A stretch of DNA of 64,000 nt from Bryoerythrophyllum caledonicum (GCA_963971425.1 OZ020524.1:2947773-3011772), one strand, 5' to 3'. Counted from the stretch's first letter, positions 24,578-36,829 are shown. Numbers and translations are program-made. Notes: generated from the sequence alone by a model not told the origin.

Positions 24578-25032
24578 CCGGAGATCTCCGGTTCGTCAGG
24601 AACGATCTGTAGCCGGCATGAGGGGGTATCGAAACATGCTTGAAACGTCTCGAGATCTACAGCTCTATGTCGGATTGTGAGCAGCAATGGCGTTCGTTTT
24701 CGTTAAATTCCATTGCGAAAGTATCCGGAGATCTCCGACTGATTTGCGGATGTCGTGTGCATCCGTCCAGGAACGATTCGGTGCGTATCAGTCGGAGCCA
24801 ATTCTGTCCTCAACCGGAGATCTCCGGATGATGACCAGAATGTCGAGATTCACATCTTCCTACGTGCGTATATGCACTGCTTCGTAACGTCCGGAGATCT
24901 CCGGTTATTTTTGAGATTTACTAAATCGTGGAAAAATATTTCAAGACTCATCAGACCTTGACATTATCCGGAGATCTCCGGCTGATTATTGGAACTCCGT
25001 ATTCCGTTCGGGATGCAACCGGAGATCTCCGG
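24578..25032. repeat. B-type palindromes, cluster upstream of the ParB exon
   Basis: Six copies in 455 bp: 24578, 24814, 24891, 24968 and 25019 are perfect, 24725 has one change. Spacing is 51-147 bp with unrelated sequence between. They lie in the upstream intron or promoter side of the ParB-HAD gene, the densest set in the element. Confidence 0.92.
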
Positions 25033-25599
25033 CTGAAGCAAGTACGGATTAACATTGCACTCATCGCAACTTACCATCACGCGTATATTCACATTCATTC
25101 ACAGAGAAGTTTGACATACTACTCTGGAAGTTTTACATACTCAAAATTCATGTTTCAAATTACAAAACACACTGAGACGTATCAAAAGCTCACACAATGC
25201 TTTCAATAACCGACCTTACACACAGGAAATTGAATCTGCAAATGTTCCGATGGAACGCCAAATGTAACGTTTGCACATGGATTACTCTTGTCATTAAATC
25301 GGGCCGGACTCGAAAGACTCAGAATGGACAAGCACATTCTAACGCTCGTACAATACATAACCACACGCATATACATGAATTGAAACACACTTTTGTTCAT
25401 GGGACATCAAAAAATGAATCGACTATAGCCTAACAGATATCTGAATTCTAGTACTCATCCTCTGAGGTTTCTCTTCATTATTTAAGTGTACTTTGTTGTC
25501 ATACACCCGCTAGGAATCAAATGAACAAACTTGAATCACAATAAAATATAGAATCCACACACAGTCGCTCGGACACAGTGGAAACAGTTCAATGTTGTA

Positions 25600-26190
25600 G
25601 ACTTACCGGTCTCTTTTCCATGAAGTCTCACTCAACGTTCCAGCTCCAGTCGCCATTTCCCAACCTCCTCGAGGAACTCCTCGGGATCGAAGCGAATTCA
25701 CAGCTCTGAATGACATCAACATTCAACAACTCAGCTTCACAAACTCTACAATTTTTCAGATGCCCTAGAATTTCAGGTCCACATCTGATTGACAAGATTT
25801 CCGCGAAATATATTTCAACACTGCTCATTTACGGATAACATGCTCATTTACACGCATAACATGCATAACATGCTCATTTACGGACCTTCTATACTGAATG
25901 CACTGAATACCAGAACCCTATACCCTAAGCCCTACAATTCCGCTTCAACGTCTAACAACATCAGAATTACTCGACTCTCTTGAACCCTAATGGCGCTTAT
26001 CGAATCCTACACCTACCCCAGTGCCGATTCTAAGCAGTCCTGGGAAACTACGATATTTGATGACACTGAATTTTAATCTGTGAGAGAGTACATACATCTT
26101 CACTGACTCGGCGCACCCGTTCCTCGTGGTCGTTCGTGAAGACGCCACCCTCAACCGCAACGTCGTTGCAGCTTCGCTGGTGAATCGAGG
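25600..26190 (-). other. Candidate 5' exons of the element B ParB-HAD gene
   Basis: The first securely homologous exon (24353) begins at an acceptor and lacks a start codon, so 5' exons must exist. Candidates are a minus-strand ATG at 25621 with a good GTAAGT donor a few codons later, and an open stretch at about 26180-26092 ending in GTATGT. Neither could be confirmed from homology with element A. Confidence 0.3.
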
Positions 26191-27840
26191 CGCTCGCTAA
26201 ATTTAAAAACCTATTTCAGTATCTCTGTTCCAGTCCTGCTCTCCGACCTTCAGTCCATATCCAGAAACAACCTCTGGACGATATGCTCAATGTCCCTCAC
26301 TTTTATCAACACTCACCTCGTACACCGACAGCCTCTCACAGCGCACACCGCCCTAACCTAATGCGTTGACGCCTATTGTGCAAACCACGAAAAAAACCCC
26401 TCCCGCCACTTCCGCTCACTACCTACGACATTACAAAGACAACACCCATAAAAAAACAAGAAAGGTTTGATGCTTGGAGTTCCCCTAACCCGATAGGGAC
26501 AAGCTGGATGGCTCAAGGGCTGTGACGGCTCATGATGACAGTGGGTGAACTTAAAAATCAGCTCTAATCACGTACATATACAACGTGTACATTTCACAAT
26601 CATGAATTGTCAATGTCGTGAGCATGCGTGACGAGACGTATTGATACCCGGATTCCTGGATATTACATATGGCTACAGTAGATACTCGGGTTCACCGGGT
26701 ATTAGAGTAATCATCATACTTGAATTTAAAACGTCATAAGTGAATAAGCTTAATCTCCCTCTCCGTTACTCTCCCTCCCTTCTTTCCCTCACTTGTTTTT
26801 CTTATTTATGTTTTGCTCTCCCCTCCTTCTCCATCTCCATCTCATTTTTAATCTTGATTCTAGTAATTTTTAGGCTCTCCGTGATTTCAATAATTACACA
26901 TTCTTAAATTAACCTACTACTCTAAAAATAAATCCCGCACTCTTCCTCGTTTACTCTCCCTCCCTATCCCTTATTCTCCCTCACTTCCTTACTCTCCCTC
27001 TCCATCTCTTTTCTAGTTTTGACTTTTTTTTTTCCCCTAAATTCCCCTAGTGGCATATTCTAAAAATATAAACTACTTTAAAATAAATCCCTCCCTTACT
27101 CTCACTCTCTTACTCTCCTTCTCAATTACTGTCCTTCCCTTACTCTCCCTCTCCCTTGATTTTAATTTATTTTACTTTTAATTACCCCTCCTACTCAATA
27201 TCCATCCTTGGTTAATAATATTGTACTATTGTAATAGTAAAATTATTTTTTCTATTCTATTCTATTGCATTATTAAATCATGCATAGGTTTCAAAGAGAT
27301 ATATACTTTGTTGTTACCTTTCTTCTTAATTATTTTGTGATATTAAAACTACATTAATGGTTGAACTAATGCATTGCAAAGCAAGCGCCAACTCCTAGCC
27401 ATAGTACTAAAATCATAATTTGCGCAATAAACCACAAAGTGAACTATCGCGTAGTCAACCATGCTGTGAACTACAAAAACGCTACTTGAACCACGGTGTC
27501 AACTGTACAGTGAATCATTCCACCTTTCATTTTTGGTATTTTTAAATATAAAAAATACATAAATATGGTTGGGCTAATGCATTGCAAAGCAAGCGGCAAC
27601 AGCTAGTCTACTCTAAAATTAGATCCATTATCCTCCCTCTCTTCTTTATTCTCCCTCTAACTAAATTATAATGTATCAAAGTCTTAAATAGTTAAAGTTC
27701 AATTATCACTAAATTTTCTTACACGCTATTGAATCCAGTTTTTTTTAAAGTTATAGTTATCGATAAATTTAAGGTTATAGTTCATAGTATCAATAAATTT
27801 TTAATTTATAGATTTAAAGGTGATATAAGCCCTCGACCTT
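26191..27840. repeat. CT-rich and AT-rich low-complexity spacer in element B
   Basis: 26740-27180 is a degenerate CTCCCTCTC-type pyrimidine repeat, with another short block at 27620-27660. The phrase GCATTGCAAAGCAAGCG recurs (27371 and 27578). No gene seen. Confidence 0.6.
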
Positions 27841-28065
27841 CATGAACCCAGAACCTTCCACGGTGAACCCTAAACCGTGAACCCTTAACCTTCAACCCCA
27901 AACCGTGAAGTAGAAACCCTGAACCCTAAACCCCAAACCGTGAAGTAGAAACCCTGAACCCTAAACCCTAAACTGTAAATAGTGAACCCTGAACATTAAA
28001 CCGTAAACCCTAAACCCTAGACCCTAGACCCTAGACCCTAGACCCTAGACCCTAAACCCGTTGTC
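27841..28065. repeat. Interstitial telomere-like repeat
   Basis: Degenerate CCCTAAA units, mixed with AACCGTGAA and GAACCCTGA variants, end in about six perfect CCCTAGA heptamers (28015-28052). This is the C-rich strand of the plant TTTAGGG telomere repeat. A weaker patch is at 30738-30775. It could be a relic of break repair or an expansion by slippage. Confidence 0.75.
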
Positions 28066-29720
28066 GAGTAGCGAGAGTTTTTCTTTGGGAAATCGCGGAG
28101 ATCCTAGTTGCTGCTAGAAATGGTTTGAGAACAAAGATTGTCTCCAAATAAATCTCTAGTCTTGACCACAAAATCCTCTTGTCTTCAAATCTTTAATCTT
28201 CATTCTTCAATCTTCAATCTTCAAACTCCTCCCCGTTGGCCTATCATGTGGTGGCTCTAAAGGGTTAAGGGTAAGGGTAGGTGATAAGAAACCACGGCCT
28301 CGGACGGGTAAAACGGGACGGCCAAACCACGAGCTGACCGTCCGAAAGATTGGCTCCTAAACTTTAAACCCACGGTGAACAACAATCGCGCCTCACCGGT
28401 GGGAACAACATAAACACGACCGTGTGGGCCATTAACCCCACTTCGCCGCAACAAAGTTTACGAAGTAGAATTGAAAAAAACAACTAGCCTCCAAAACCGG
28501 CTGGGAATAACAAATAAAGACAACGAGCCTCCAAAGCTGGCTAGGAATAACAAAGCCACAAGCCACAACATGCGAGTCTTCTTGTCTTCTTATCTACAAG
28601 TCTTCAAGTCTTCATTCTTCAAGTCTTCATATCTTCATTCTTCAAGTCTTGAAGTGTTCAAAAACACAAAAGACCTCCCAAAGTTCTTTACCACACTAGC
28701 TGCGAGCTTCAGATTGATGCCACAAATGGTTTGAGCCTCCATATGCCAAGTGCTATAACTTTTTGGAAAGCTGGTGCAATAAGCTAACACCCTCCAAAAT
28801 CTCACGTTATTCTAAACTACCTTCTAAAAGTTATGGAGGTTCAAAATTTGTGCCTTCTAATGTCGATGGCAGCAAACCCTCTCCAACTTTGGCGGCTATA
28901 ACTTCTATAGTACAATTCTAAATGAGTCCTATAATAGCTTTATAGAAAGCTAATTTAACAAGCTACAATTTCTCCAAATTTCACTTTAAACTAATCTATT
29001 CACTAAAAGTTGTGTAAGCTCAAAACTCACGCCTCCCCACTTACAAGACGGCAGAACTCTCTTCTACTTAGATGGCTATAACTTTTTCATAGAGCATCTA
29101 AATGAGTCGAATGATAGCTTCTTAGAAAGCTAGTACAATGAGGTATGTTTTTCTCAAATTTCAAGTCCGAACACAAAGTATCAAAGCCGTGGTGAAGGCC
29201 CGAAGTTGCTGCTCCTCTAATTGAGTAGCGGCCAGCTACTCCGCACTCAATCTCTCATAACTTTTGCGTATGAACTCCAAATTGAACAAAAATACCGCTC
29301 AAAAAAGTGCAACTTCACAAGGAACAACTCCACAAATTATCATAACATTCTCATGAAAAACGAATACACACCGCCCGATCTCCCTCTCGGGAATTTTCTC
29401 ACAGCACTCTCCACACATCAAAAACACACACCAAGAAGAAAAGAGAGTCGCCCCCCCTTATCCTTCCACATCAGCCCATGTCTAAGCCACATGGGCATCT
29501 AAAGCCTATTGGTTAACCTCCAAAAGCACTCTAAAGTCTACCAAGATAAGATAGGAAAAAAACTCCAACCATTGGGCTTCAAAAGGTGAAGTTCCAAAAG
29601 AATTCTAAGACGGTCAAACCTTTTCTTAGTTTCTTTTCTTTTTCTTTCTTGGATCTTGATCTAACATAAACATAAACACATAACAAACTCCTATATTAAC
29701 AACTGAATGGATTCTACCTT
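28066..29720. repeat. Non-coding repeats in element B
   Basis: A roughly 40-bp direct repeat (AGCCTCCAAA.C.GGCT.GG) lies at 28485-28555, a CTTCAAGTCTTCATT-type run at 28570-28660, and three diverged units of 140-180 bp at about 28745-29150, each with GCTATAACTT followed by a TAGAAAGCT motif. No gene is supported. Confidence 0.5.
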
Positions 29721-29723
29721 TAT

Positions 29724-30146
29724 CTAACCGAATAAAAACTCTAGAATTTGACGGAGCACCGTAGAAACATAACTCGCTCTCCGTTCATCGCTTAAGTAGG
29801 TCAGCGGCCCTCGAAGCCAAAGACGGTGGCCCATCTCATTAGAAATGCGACTCACCATTTGGCCTTTATTGGTATTTTCAAAACACCCTTCAAACACCAT
29901 CTGATGGCCACCCATCAATGAAGCTTCAGCCTCCAATAGTATCACTAGAGCTCTCGCGTCCGGTTGTAGATTCACAAATGCAAATTGCCGCAGACTTGGA
30001 TCTGGGCGTGGTTGAACACGACGCTTGGAAGGCCCCGCTTCATCTCGCACTCGCCGTCTGGAAGTTGATGGCTGAGAAGATTGAAACGGATCCTCCGGTA
30101 ATTGCGATAACGACAACTCCCACTCATCTGGGTCTTGAGAATCCAT
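29724..30146 (-). CDS. Hypothetical 140-residue protein in element B
   Basis: ATG at 30146, stop at 29724. The first 60 residues are acidic then Ser/Arg-rich (MDSQDPDEWELSLSQLPEDP, STSRRRVRDEAGPSKRR), followed by a compact-looking C-terminal half (ALVILLEAEASLMGGHQMVFEGC, YVSTVLRQILEFLFG). Codon composition is GC-richer than its surroundings, which supports coding. No homologue in element A within the window and no family recognised. Confidence 0.45.
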   Translation of the reverse strand: MDSQDPDEWELSLSQLPEDPFQSSQPSTSRRRVRDEAGPSKRRVQPRPDPSLRQFAFVNLQPDARALVILLEAEASLMGGHQMVFEGCFENTNKGQMVSRISNEMGHRLWLRGPLTYLSDERRASYVSTVLRQILEFLFG

Positions 30147-30985
30147 ACTATCAACTCTAAGCAATCCAAGCTATTGGCTTGAAGCAAAACATGTGAGGCA
30201 AAGGAACTATCTTCCTTTTTATATCTCTTAGTAATTTCTTTAAGAAGCTTGCCTTCACTGAATTACTCAAATAGCCATAAATAATTCTATTTACTAAAAG
30301 TAGCCCGCATCAAAAGATCTGGCTAAAGGACAAGGTCGCGACATTGTACAGTCCCTCAACAGTTGTATAAAGCCGCCTTAAGTCCACTAATGGTCGCCAA
30401 GTTGCGGACTTGGTTGGCTGTCAAGGTCCGTTGATTGTTGCCTGCCGGTTCCGGGTTCGAGCTTTATCAAACTCGTTGAACGGCCTGGATAGTTGCAACT
30501 TGGTACTTGCTAGTGAAAGCACGAAATAAGCATCCAATCGGCCACCTACGCTTCCTTGAGCTACAGTGACAAGATGCAGGCTTCCAAGTTATACTAACAA
30601 GCTCCGGTTATCCTCCATTGAACCAAACCGTCGATTTCTCCATGACCCCAACCTTTTGTATCTTTCTCCTCATATTCTATTCGATGTCCAAGGCAACATC
30701 TTTAATATTTTCACACAATATATTAATTTACAACACGACACCGTAAACCCTAAAACCGTAAATCCTAAAACCCTGATGAACAATCCTGCCTTACCACGGA
30801 AGCTGTACCCGTTTTCATAGGACCAGATTGCTGTACTTTTAAAAGCATCTGCTCAGTTATATATTTCTGCACGTATCTTCAAAAGTAGACAAATAGCTTA
30901 TGTCGAACTAGGAAATTTTGGAGATATTTCACATTGGAAACGAATGTCGACGTTCTACTTGTGTCCTGTAGTGTCAGTTGAACAA
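30147..30985. other. Spacer without recognised gene
   Basis: Mixed-composition sequence. A short patch of CCGTAAACCCTAAAA units at 30738-30775 echoes the telomere-like repeat. Nothing else supported. Confidence 0.4.
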
Positions 30986-32030
30986 TACTACACTAAAAGT
31001 TTTATTTAGTGTAGTGGACACTAAATACGAACCCATACACTAATTGTCAACTACGCAATTATTGTAGTGACAAAATAGTACACTAAATGTGAACTACTAT
31101 ACTATTTGTGAACTTTTGTAAAGATTGGAATATTAACTATTTTACTCGTGCATGTTTAGTGTATTGAAAGTAGAAGAGAAAAAATAAAACTCACAAACAA
31201 AAATTGGAAAAAACAACAATTGGGAAAAAATAATAATTGGGAAAAAACAACAATTTGGGAAAACAACAAATAGGTAAAAACAACATTTTTGCGAAAACAA
31301 CAATTAGGAAAAAACATTTAGGAAAAAACAACATTTTTGAAAAAAACAAGAACTATGAAAAAACATCAATTCGGGGAAAAAAGACAACTTACCATTTGAA
31401 AAGGTAAACTTTTGTAAAAATAAGCTTTCCCAAATGTGAACATTTGAAAAAGTAAAGATTTGAAAAAGTAAACGTTTGAAAAAGTAAACGTTTGAAAAAG
31501 TAAACGTTTGAAAAAGTGAACTTTTGGAAAATTTTACTTTTGAAAAAGTGAACTTTTGAAAACGTGAACTATTTCAAAAGTTCACTATTTCAAAGTAAAC
31601 TTGGAAGAAAGTAAATTTTTGAAAAAGTTAAGTTTTGAAAAAGTAAGTTTTTGAAAAAGTAAAGTTTTGAAAAAGTAAATGTTTGGAAAAAGTAATTGTA
31701 TGGTAAAGTAAAATTTTGAAAAAGTAATTGTATGGTAAAGTAAAGTTTTCAAAAAGTAAATGTTTGGAAAAGTAAATTTTGTAAAAGTAAACTTTTTAAG
31801 AAGTAAAACTTGAAAAAGTAATCTCTTGTAAAAGTAGGCTTAAAAAAAAAATTCCATGAAGTGTACTCAGATCTAGTTATCATTGATAAAATAAATTTTG
31901 ATCGAATTAACTATTTAGAATGTACACTTGTTTGCAATTAGTACACTATTTGTCAACTTGTTTGCAATTAAAGTACAAAGGTAAGTACACTATTCGTGCC
32001 ATTACACTAAATGAAACTTTTTGTGTAGTG
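30986..32030. mobile_element. MITE-like insertion with CACTA-type ends, nested in element B
   Basis: The ends are imperfect inverted repeats of about 30 bp: TACTACACTAAAAG at the left and, inverted, CACTACACAAAAAG at the right. Subterminal TAGTGTA and ACACTA motifs repeat near both ends. CACTACA resembles CACTA-superfamily termini, but I could not find a clear 3-bp target duplication, so the class is uncertain. There is no gene; the middle is the GAAAAAGTAAA repeat. Confidence 0.5.
31190..31860. repeat. AAAAAGTAAACGTTTG minisatellite
   Basis: Two interleaved blocks: GGGAAAAAACAACAATT units at 31200-31380, then many 15-17-bp units of the type TTTGAAAAAGTAAACG at 31400-31830. Copies near 31460-31520 are almost identical, so the array has recently slipped or been homogenised. 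Confidence 0.8.
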
Positions 32031-32869
32031 GGCAGCAGTGGGCCGACTGTTTTCCATGCGTAGGGTATAATTTCATTTACAATGGTGAGTACAAGAAGAA
32101 TAATACGACTACATTATACTGTGACTTAGTCCATGACGTGATATGGCCCTTGTAATCACAAAGGCACACCATGGGGCATACTTTATCTTTTGTTTTCTAA
32201 TTTGCAGCACTCTGGGAACTAGATGGTTTCCTTACAATATGGTCATGCCATGAGTACGAGTCTTTCATTTATCATGAGTGGAATGTGGCCTCGGTCGTGG
32301 GCACGTCGAAGAATGCGTACTATCATGATGGTGTACAGCAGTTACTATGATAGTGTATGCATGCCCAAGATTCGTTTCAAATTTGAGCGCCTGAATTTTC
32401 CCACCAGGAGGTGATGAGGAGGTTGATAAGAGTATCCTTCAACTCAGCTCTCATCCTTTTTTGCTCTAGAGGTTTGGGAGCTGAGCCAGTTAGTGAGAGT
32501 GTTTGCGTGCGCGACATCGTGCTAGAATTCTGCAGGGAAACAATTAGAAAGTAGGTATTCCAGGAGTGTTAGGATTGTATCCTCATATAATTTCATATCG
32601 GCATTCAATTTGATAGGATTGGTGTAGATTGTGTTTCTCTCTGCCCTCAAAGTCGACCGGAAGCTGTCGTGTAGTGATTCAGTAACTAAATCGTCTCCTA
32701 ATTAAAAAATAGATCCGGAGCGTCTAATATATTTCGACTCGAGAAGTAGGATGACGTGACTGATCGGGCTGTGAATCCGAACAGTTCTCAGGGATTGGCG
32801 ACTGAATCATTCTGCCACACCCTCGAATATTCCGTACGGCCGATGTTTCGATAACGACATAGATGCGAA
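32031..32869. other. Spacer upstream of the transposase gene
   Basis: No gene supported; the short + frame at 32223-32414 lacks coding signs. It leads into the palindrome cluster and transposase promoter region. Confidence 0.4.
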
Positions 32870-33166
32870 CCGGAGATCTCCGGCTATTCTAGCCGTGACA
32901 TTCTGGATTCTGCCATGCTCACTTGCAGGCCACAGCAACTATCCCAAAAACATCTGGCTGTCCCATTTTACGAGCCCAGGGTTCCCGGAGATCTCCGGCT
33001 ATTCAAGGGCGAGATGATCATTGAAAGATATCACGGCAGCGTGGTTCGGATGAACCGGAGATCTCCGGTAAGATTCGAATAGAACTTCCAGCTTCACCCT
33101 TCACATCTTCACTTACACGAGGAGTGGACGTTGCTGATCAATATCGAGTCATCCGGAGATCTCCGA
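32870..33166. repeat. B-type palindromes, cluster before the transposase gene
   Basis: Perfect copies at 32870, 32985 and 33055, and one with a single change at 33153, within 300 bp and ending 115 bp before the transposase start codon. Most are followed by CTA or GTA. The position is suited to promoter control or to binding by an element-encoded protein. Confidence 0.9.
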
Positions 33167-33280
33167 CTAGACATACCATACGATTTTGACCATGGTTATT
33201 CAGTTCTAATCCACGTCCACTTATTCATGTACTAAGGCCATCGGCCACCAACCGAACATCAACCGACGGAGGCCGGAAGA

Positions 33281-36200
33281 ATGTCTGACTCTGATTGGTG
33301 GGAGAGTGACTCGGACGATCTTGCCATCGTCTCACCTCAGTGCCCCGATTTTGGTCGAGCGGATTCTATGGAAGAAGATGATCCATCCGAAGAGTCTACT
33401 GGAAGGTCGGAGGTTTTGTGGTCAGGATTGTCCGTGAACCTCTTGAGGCCAGGCTCAGGCGAAATTGGAGAAGCATCAATTGTTGAGGTTCACCCAATTG
33501 GTCAATGGCTTGGAGTTGACATACCAGTCGGTTCCAGTGAGTTCGTGTTACTTAGACCAACGGCCATAATGTCCTTGGCGGAAGAATTTCCACTCAGTCC
33601 CTTGCAACGCGGATATTGTTCACTTGTTCAAACACTTCGGCGGACGGTCCTGTGGAGAAGGGTGGATGTGAAGATTCCAACCGGAGATCTCCGGTCCGAC
33701 GAGTCCCCTTTCGTTCCACGTGAGCGATGGGTTGGACTTGAAGTACAGCGATTGGACGGGAATCTGTTAGTACTCTGCTCTGGTAGAATCATGGCGTCGT
33801 TACCAGCGGATCATTTCCGAAGTGGATGCTTGGGAGAAGATAACATTGGTGTAACTGTCCTCGACGTTTTTGTGGGGGACACGGAGAGAATTATGAGTCA
33901 TGAATTATGGCCCATTCTTGAATGTTGTTTTCCTTCCGGGAGGTCTTTAAAAAGCACAATAGATCATTACGCATCCCTGCCTTTACAACCTGATTCTGGT
34001 GCTCATTTGGGGGGTCGTGCGAAGGAGCCATACCGCTTTATTTTCCGACAGCAAGACCTCAACAAGAAAGAATCCTTGTACACTAAGAGGACTATGGATG
34101 ACAAAATTCGCAAAGTCAGCTCAGAAAGGTGCTGTCCCAGACAATGCTGCCAATATTTTCAACAATTCCAGACTCTTTCTGTTAGACAGAAATTCTATGA
34201 CAAATCCTTTGAAGACCGAAAAGAGTATGCGATCTCGGTAGGCGGGCAGTTTCACTCAATTGACGGGGACCGGAAGAGAAAGTACGTCACTCTATTAGGA
34301 ACGGAGGTCTGCTCCGTTGCATGGTACACAATCCATGGAATTCGAAAGTCCACGTTTCACTCGTACATCGTACATTTCAGTAGAGGAATCATCAATGCAA
34401 CTCACGGTAAGAAGGGCATCAAGCGTCCACGGCTTGCCACTATACAAGAAATGGGGTCAATGACGTCGATTATTAATGACAACGCGGATCAGATGCCTCA
34501 CCAAATGCGTAGTGTCGAGAATGGTCGGATTGACACTCTCAAGTATCTTCCTGCGGGAAACAACTGGAAGCAAATTCGAGCCAGCGTCAATGCTGTACGT
34601 TATTTGTCCCTGTATAATGATATGGATTAGAACTCTCTTTCTTCAGTCGACCGAAGTCCTAGTTAGTGAACCGGAGATCTCCGGCTGTGTCATCGTTGAC
34701 ATGAAATGACCTTCATTTGCTATTCTCTATATTTTGCACTGTCCGCTGGATTGTCCTTTTGAAATACTCGTCTCATTTGAAATTTTTTTTATCTTGCAGA
34801 CAAACGACTCTTACGATCTTCCTCCTGTAAGTCAGTCCACAGTTAGTAGGGTAAGAAAGGAATTCTTCGGGAATGTTGCTATTAAGCCATCTGGAAGCAA
34901 CTTCGCAAAATGCAATACTTGCGATGAATTCAATCAGTTCTTACTGACGACTCCAAAGGGAACGCCCGTTTACAAGCTATTCTATAGCAACAGGCAGACT
35001 CACTTGAATCACCAGCAATCTTGCCGGAAGCTCTACGCGACATGGAGAGAAGAGTCGAAGGCGAAGCCGCTGACCTTTCTTTGTGTCATTCACGACAAGA
35101 TGGACACTGCGAAGACTACCCTTCCTCGCATGTGGAGGACTACGAAGGCGACATCTGGTCTCGGACAGCTTCCCATGAATGTCACTAGAATGGTGGCTCA
35201 CGGTCATGTCGACGGAGCGTATGCTCACTATGCTCCTGCTTTATGGCCTGGAGATTCGAACGCCACCATCTCCTCTCTAGCAAAACTTTTTCGGCGGCTT
35301 GAGGGAGCACCTTTACATGAGACGTGCACGCTCTTCGAGCACCCTCCTCCAAACTCGATGTTCGCGGCGCTCATGAGGGGAAAGAGCAGGTGCGTGGACG
35401 CTTTAGAGCCCGTGGAGTCGAGTGCTTTTAAGGGACCGAAACCTTTGCCACCGAAATTGTTCCTACAGCTTGATAACTCAGCGAAGGACAACAAGAACCA
35501 ATACTTGATGGCATTCTTATCACTGCTAACCGCTCGAGGTGTTTTCAAGGAGATACAGGTTGGCTTCTTGGTTGTCGAACATACGCATGAAGATATTGAT
35601 GCTTACTTTAGTCATCTTTCGAAAGAATTGAAGAAAAGCAGTACATATATTCTAGCGGATTTGATGAAGGCATTCATGAAGTCACAGAAACTAGCCTTCA
35701 TGCCGGAAGTTATCCAAGAGGTCGCCGACTTCAAATCGTATGTCGATGGCTATCTATACAGCGGGGCGGGACGTCTGGTGGGACTTAGTGATATGCATCT
35801 TTTCAAGTTCTTCGTTGACAATGACGGTGTTCCGGTCATGAAGTTCAAGAAATCTGCCGTTGACGCAGAGTGGTTACCCATGAACAGAGAGCCGATAAAG
35901 CTTTGGAAGGTAGATGACTTCGGACATCCCATGCTTCCAACATGATCTCCCAAGCCCGTTCCTTTCAAGCCTATATGGGGTAATGAGGAGCAGAGCCCTG
36001 TTGGAAACCAAGATGTTGCCAGAGATTAGGCCAGGAAAGCGACGGAAAACAAAAACTTTATAAAGACGGGGCTTCGGAAGTACGTTGAGTACTGGGCATC
36101 CGGAATGACTAAGTGCGCAGGGTACGCGGACTCCATCTGCCTATACCTGCAGTACTGGAAGGATGTCATCGACGAGCTAGACAAGCCACTTCCCCAGACG

Positions 36201-36737
36201 CCTTCCGAACTTGAAGAGGGATTCTGGCCTGCCCATGATTGGAGAGGCCCTCATGAGGGAGGTGAAAATCTTCTAGGACTGCTTCCACAACCAGAGGATG
36301 TCACTCCCGAGGATGAGGTTCTTGAGCCTTACTGCGGACCCGCTAATGAAGCCCCCAAGTCCACATTTAATCCTTGGCGTGACATTCGTCATGGCTCCTA
36401 GGTTTTAGTAAGACCTAGTGATCCTGACATCTATCCTATCTGGCAGAGAAGAGCAGTTTCGGAGGTCGTCAGGGAAGATGGTAATGTCAACTACGGGAAA
36501 TTCCTCGTTAAGTATTGGGAGCCTGATAACAAGTAGAAGAATCTGAAGAGGAAGTACCAGGATTGTTGGGAAGCCACTTGGGTTGCGAACCAAGTGAAGC
36601 CTGTTTGGTGTCATGTGAGTTCCGTGCTGTTTGCGACCTGGTCAAGCAAAGTTAACCAACTTACGAGGTCCATTCCACGGAAAATGAAAGAAGCAGTGCT
36701 TGTGAACTTAGAGAAAGCGAATGGCGTTGATCCTTGA
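33281..36737 (+). pseudogene. DUF7869-type probable DDE transposase of element B (two exons)
   Basis: Exon 1 is 33281-34594 (ATG at 33281, 438 codons). A GT-AG intron at 34595-34799 holds a palindrome. Exon 2 starts at 34800 in phase 0. The protein has an acidic N-terminus, a Cys-rich region with CCPRQCCQYF and VCSVAWYTIHGIRKSTF (about residues 285-370), a CNTC zinc-like motif (about 475), and the core FLQLDNSAKDNKNQY (about 661) followed by EHTHEDIDAYFS (about 697). These motifs resemble the DUF7869 group common in mosses, algae and invertebrates; the spaced Asp and Asp/Glu suggest an RNase H-fold DDE enzyme, an inference. The frame meets TGA 35943, TAG 36027, TAG 36399 and TAG 36534 before its natural-looking end TGA 36735; all four fit C-to-T decay. 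Likely moves element B, now inactive. Confidence 0.72.
33681..34684. repeat. B-type palindromes inside the transposase gene
   Basis: The copy at 33681-33694 lies in exon 1, in frame, encoding part of PTGDLRSDE. The copy at 34671-34684 lies in the intron. Both are perfect 14-mers, so the motif is kept even where it changes the protein. Confidence 0.88.
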
Positions 36738-36829
36738 TACGTTTATGAGTCCCTCTACGTATAATTCAGTTCTGTGAAACTCTATTCTTGAAAATCCTCG
36801 AAGAGTTGCTACGTTCACACCGAAGAGCA

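Noticed and set aside
24578..25032. CRISPR array (regular palindromes with spacers)
   Set aside because: Spacing is irregular (51-147 bp), the repeat is a 14-bp perfect palindrome also found singly elsewhere in the element, and the context is a eukaryotic transposon.
18528..36737. TAG recoded as an amino acid
   Set aside because: Gypsy-2 ends in TGA and two B genes end naturally in TAG; methylation-driven CAG-to-TAG decay explains the pattern. Kept only as an alternative in the findings.
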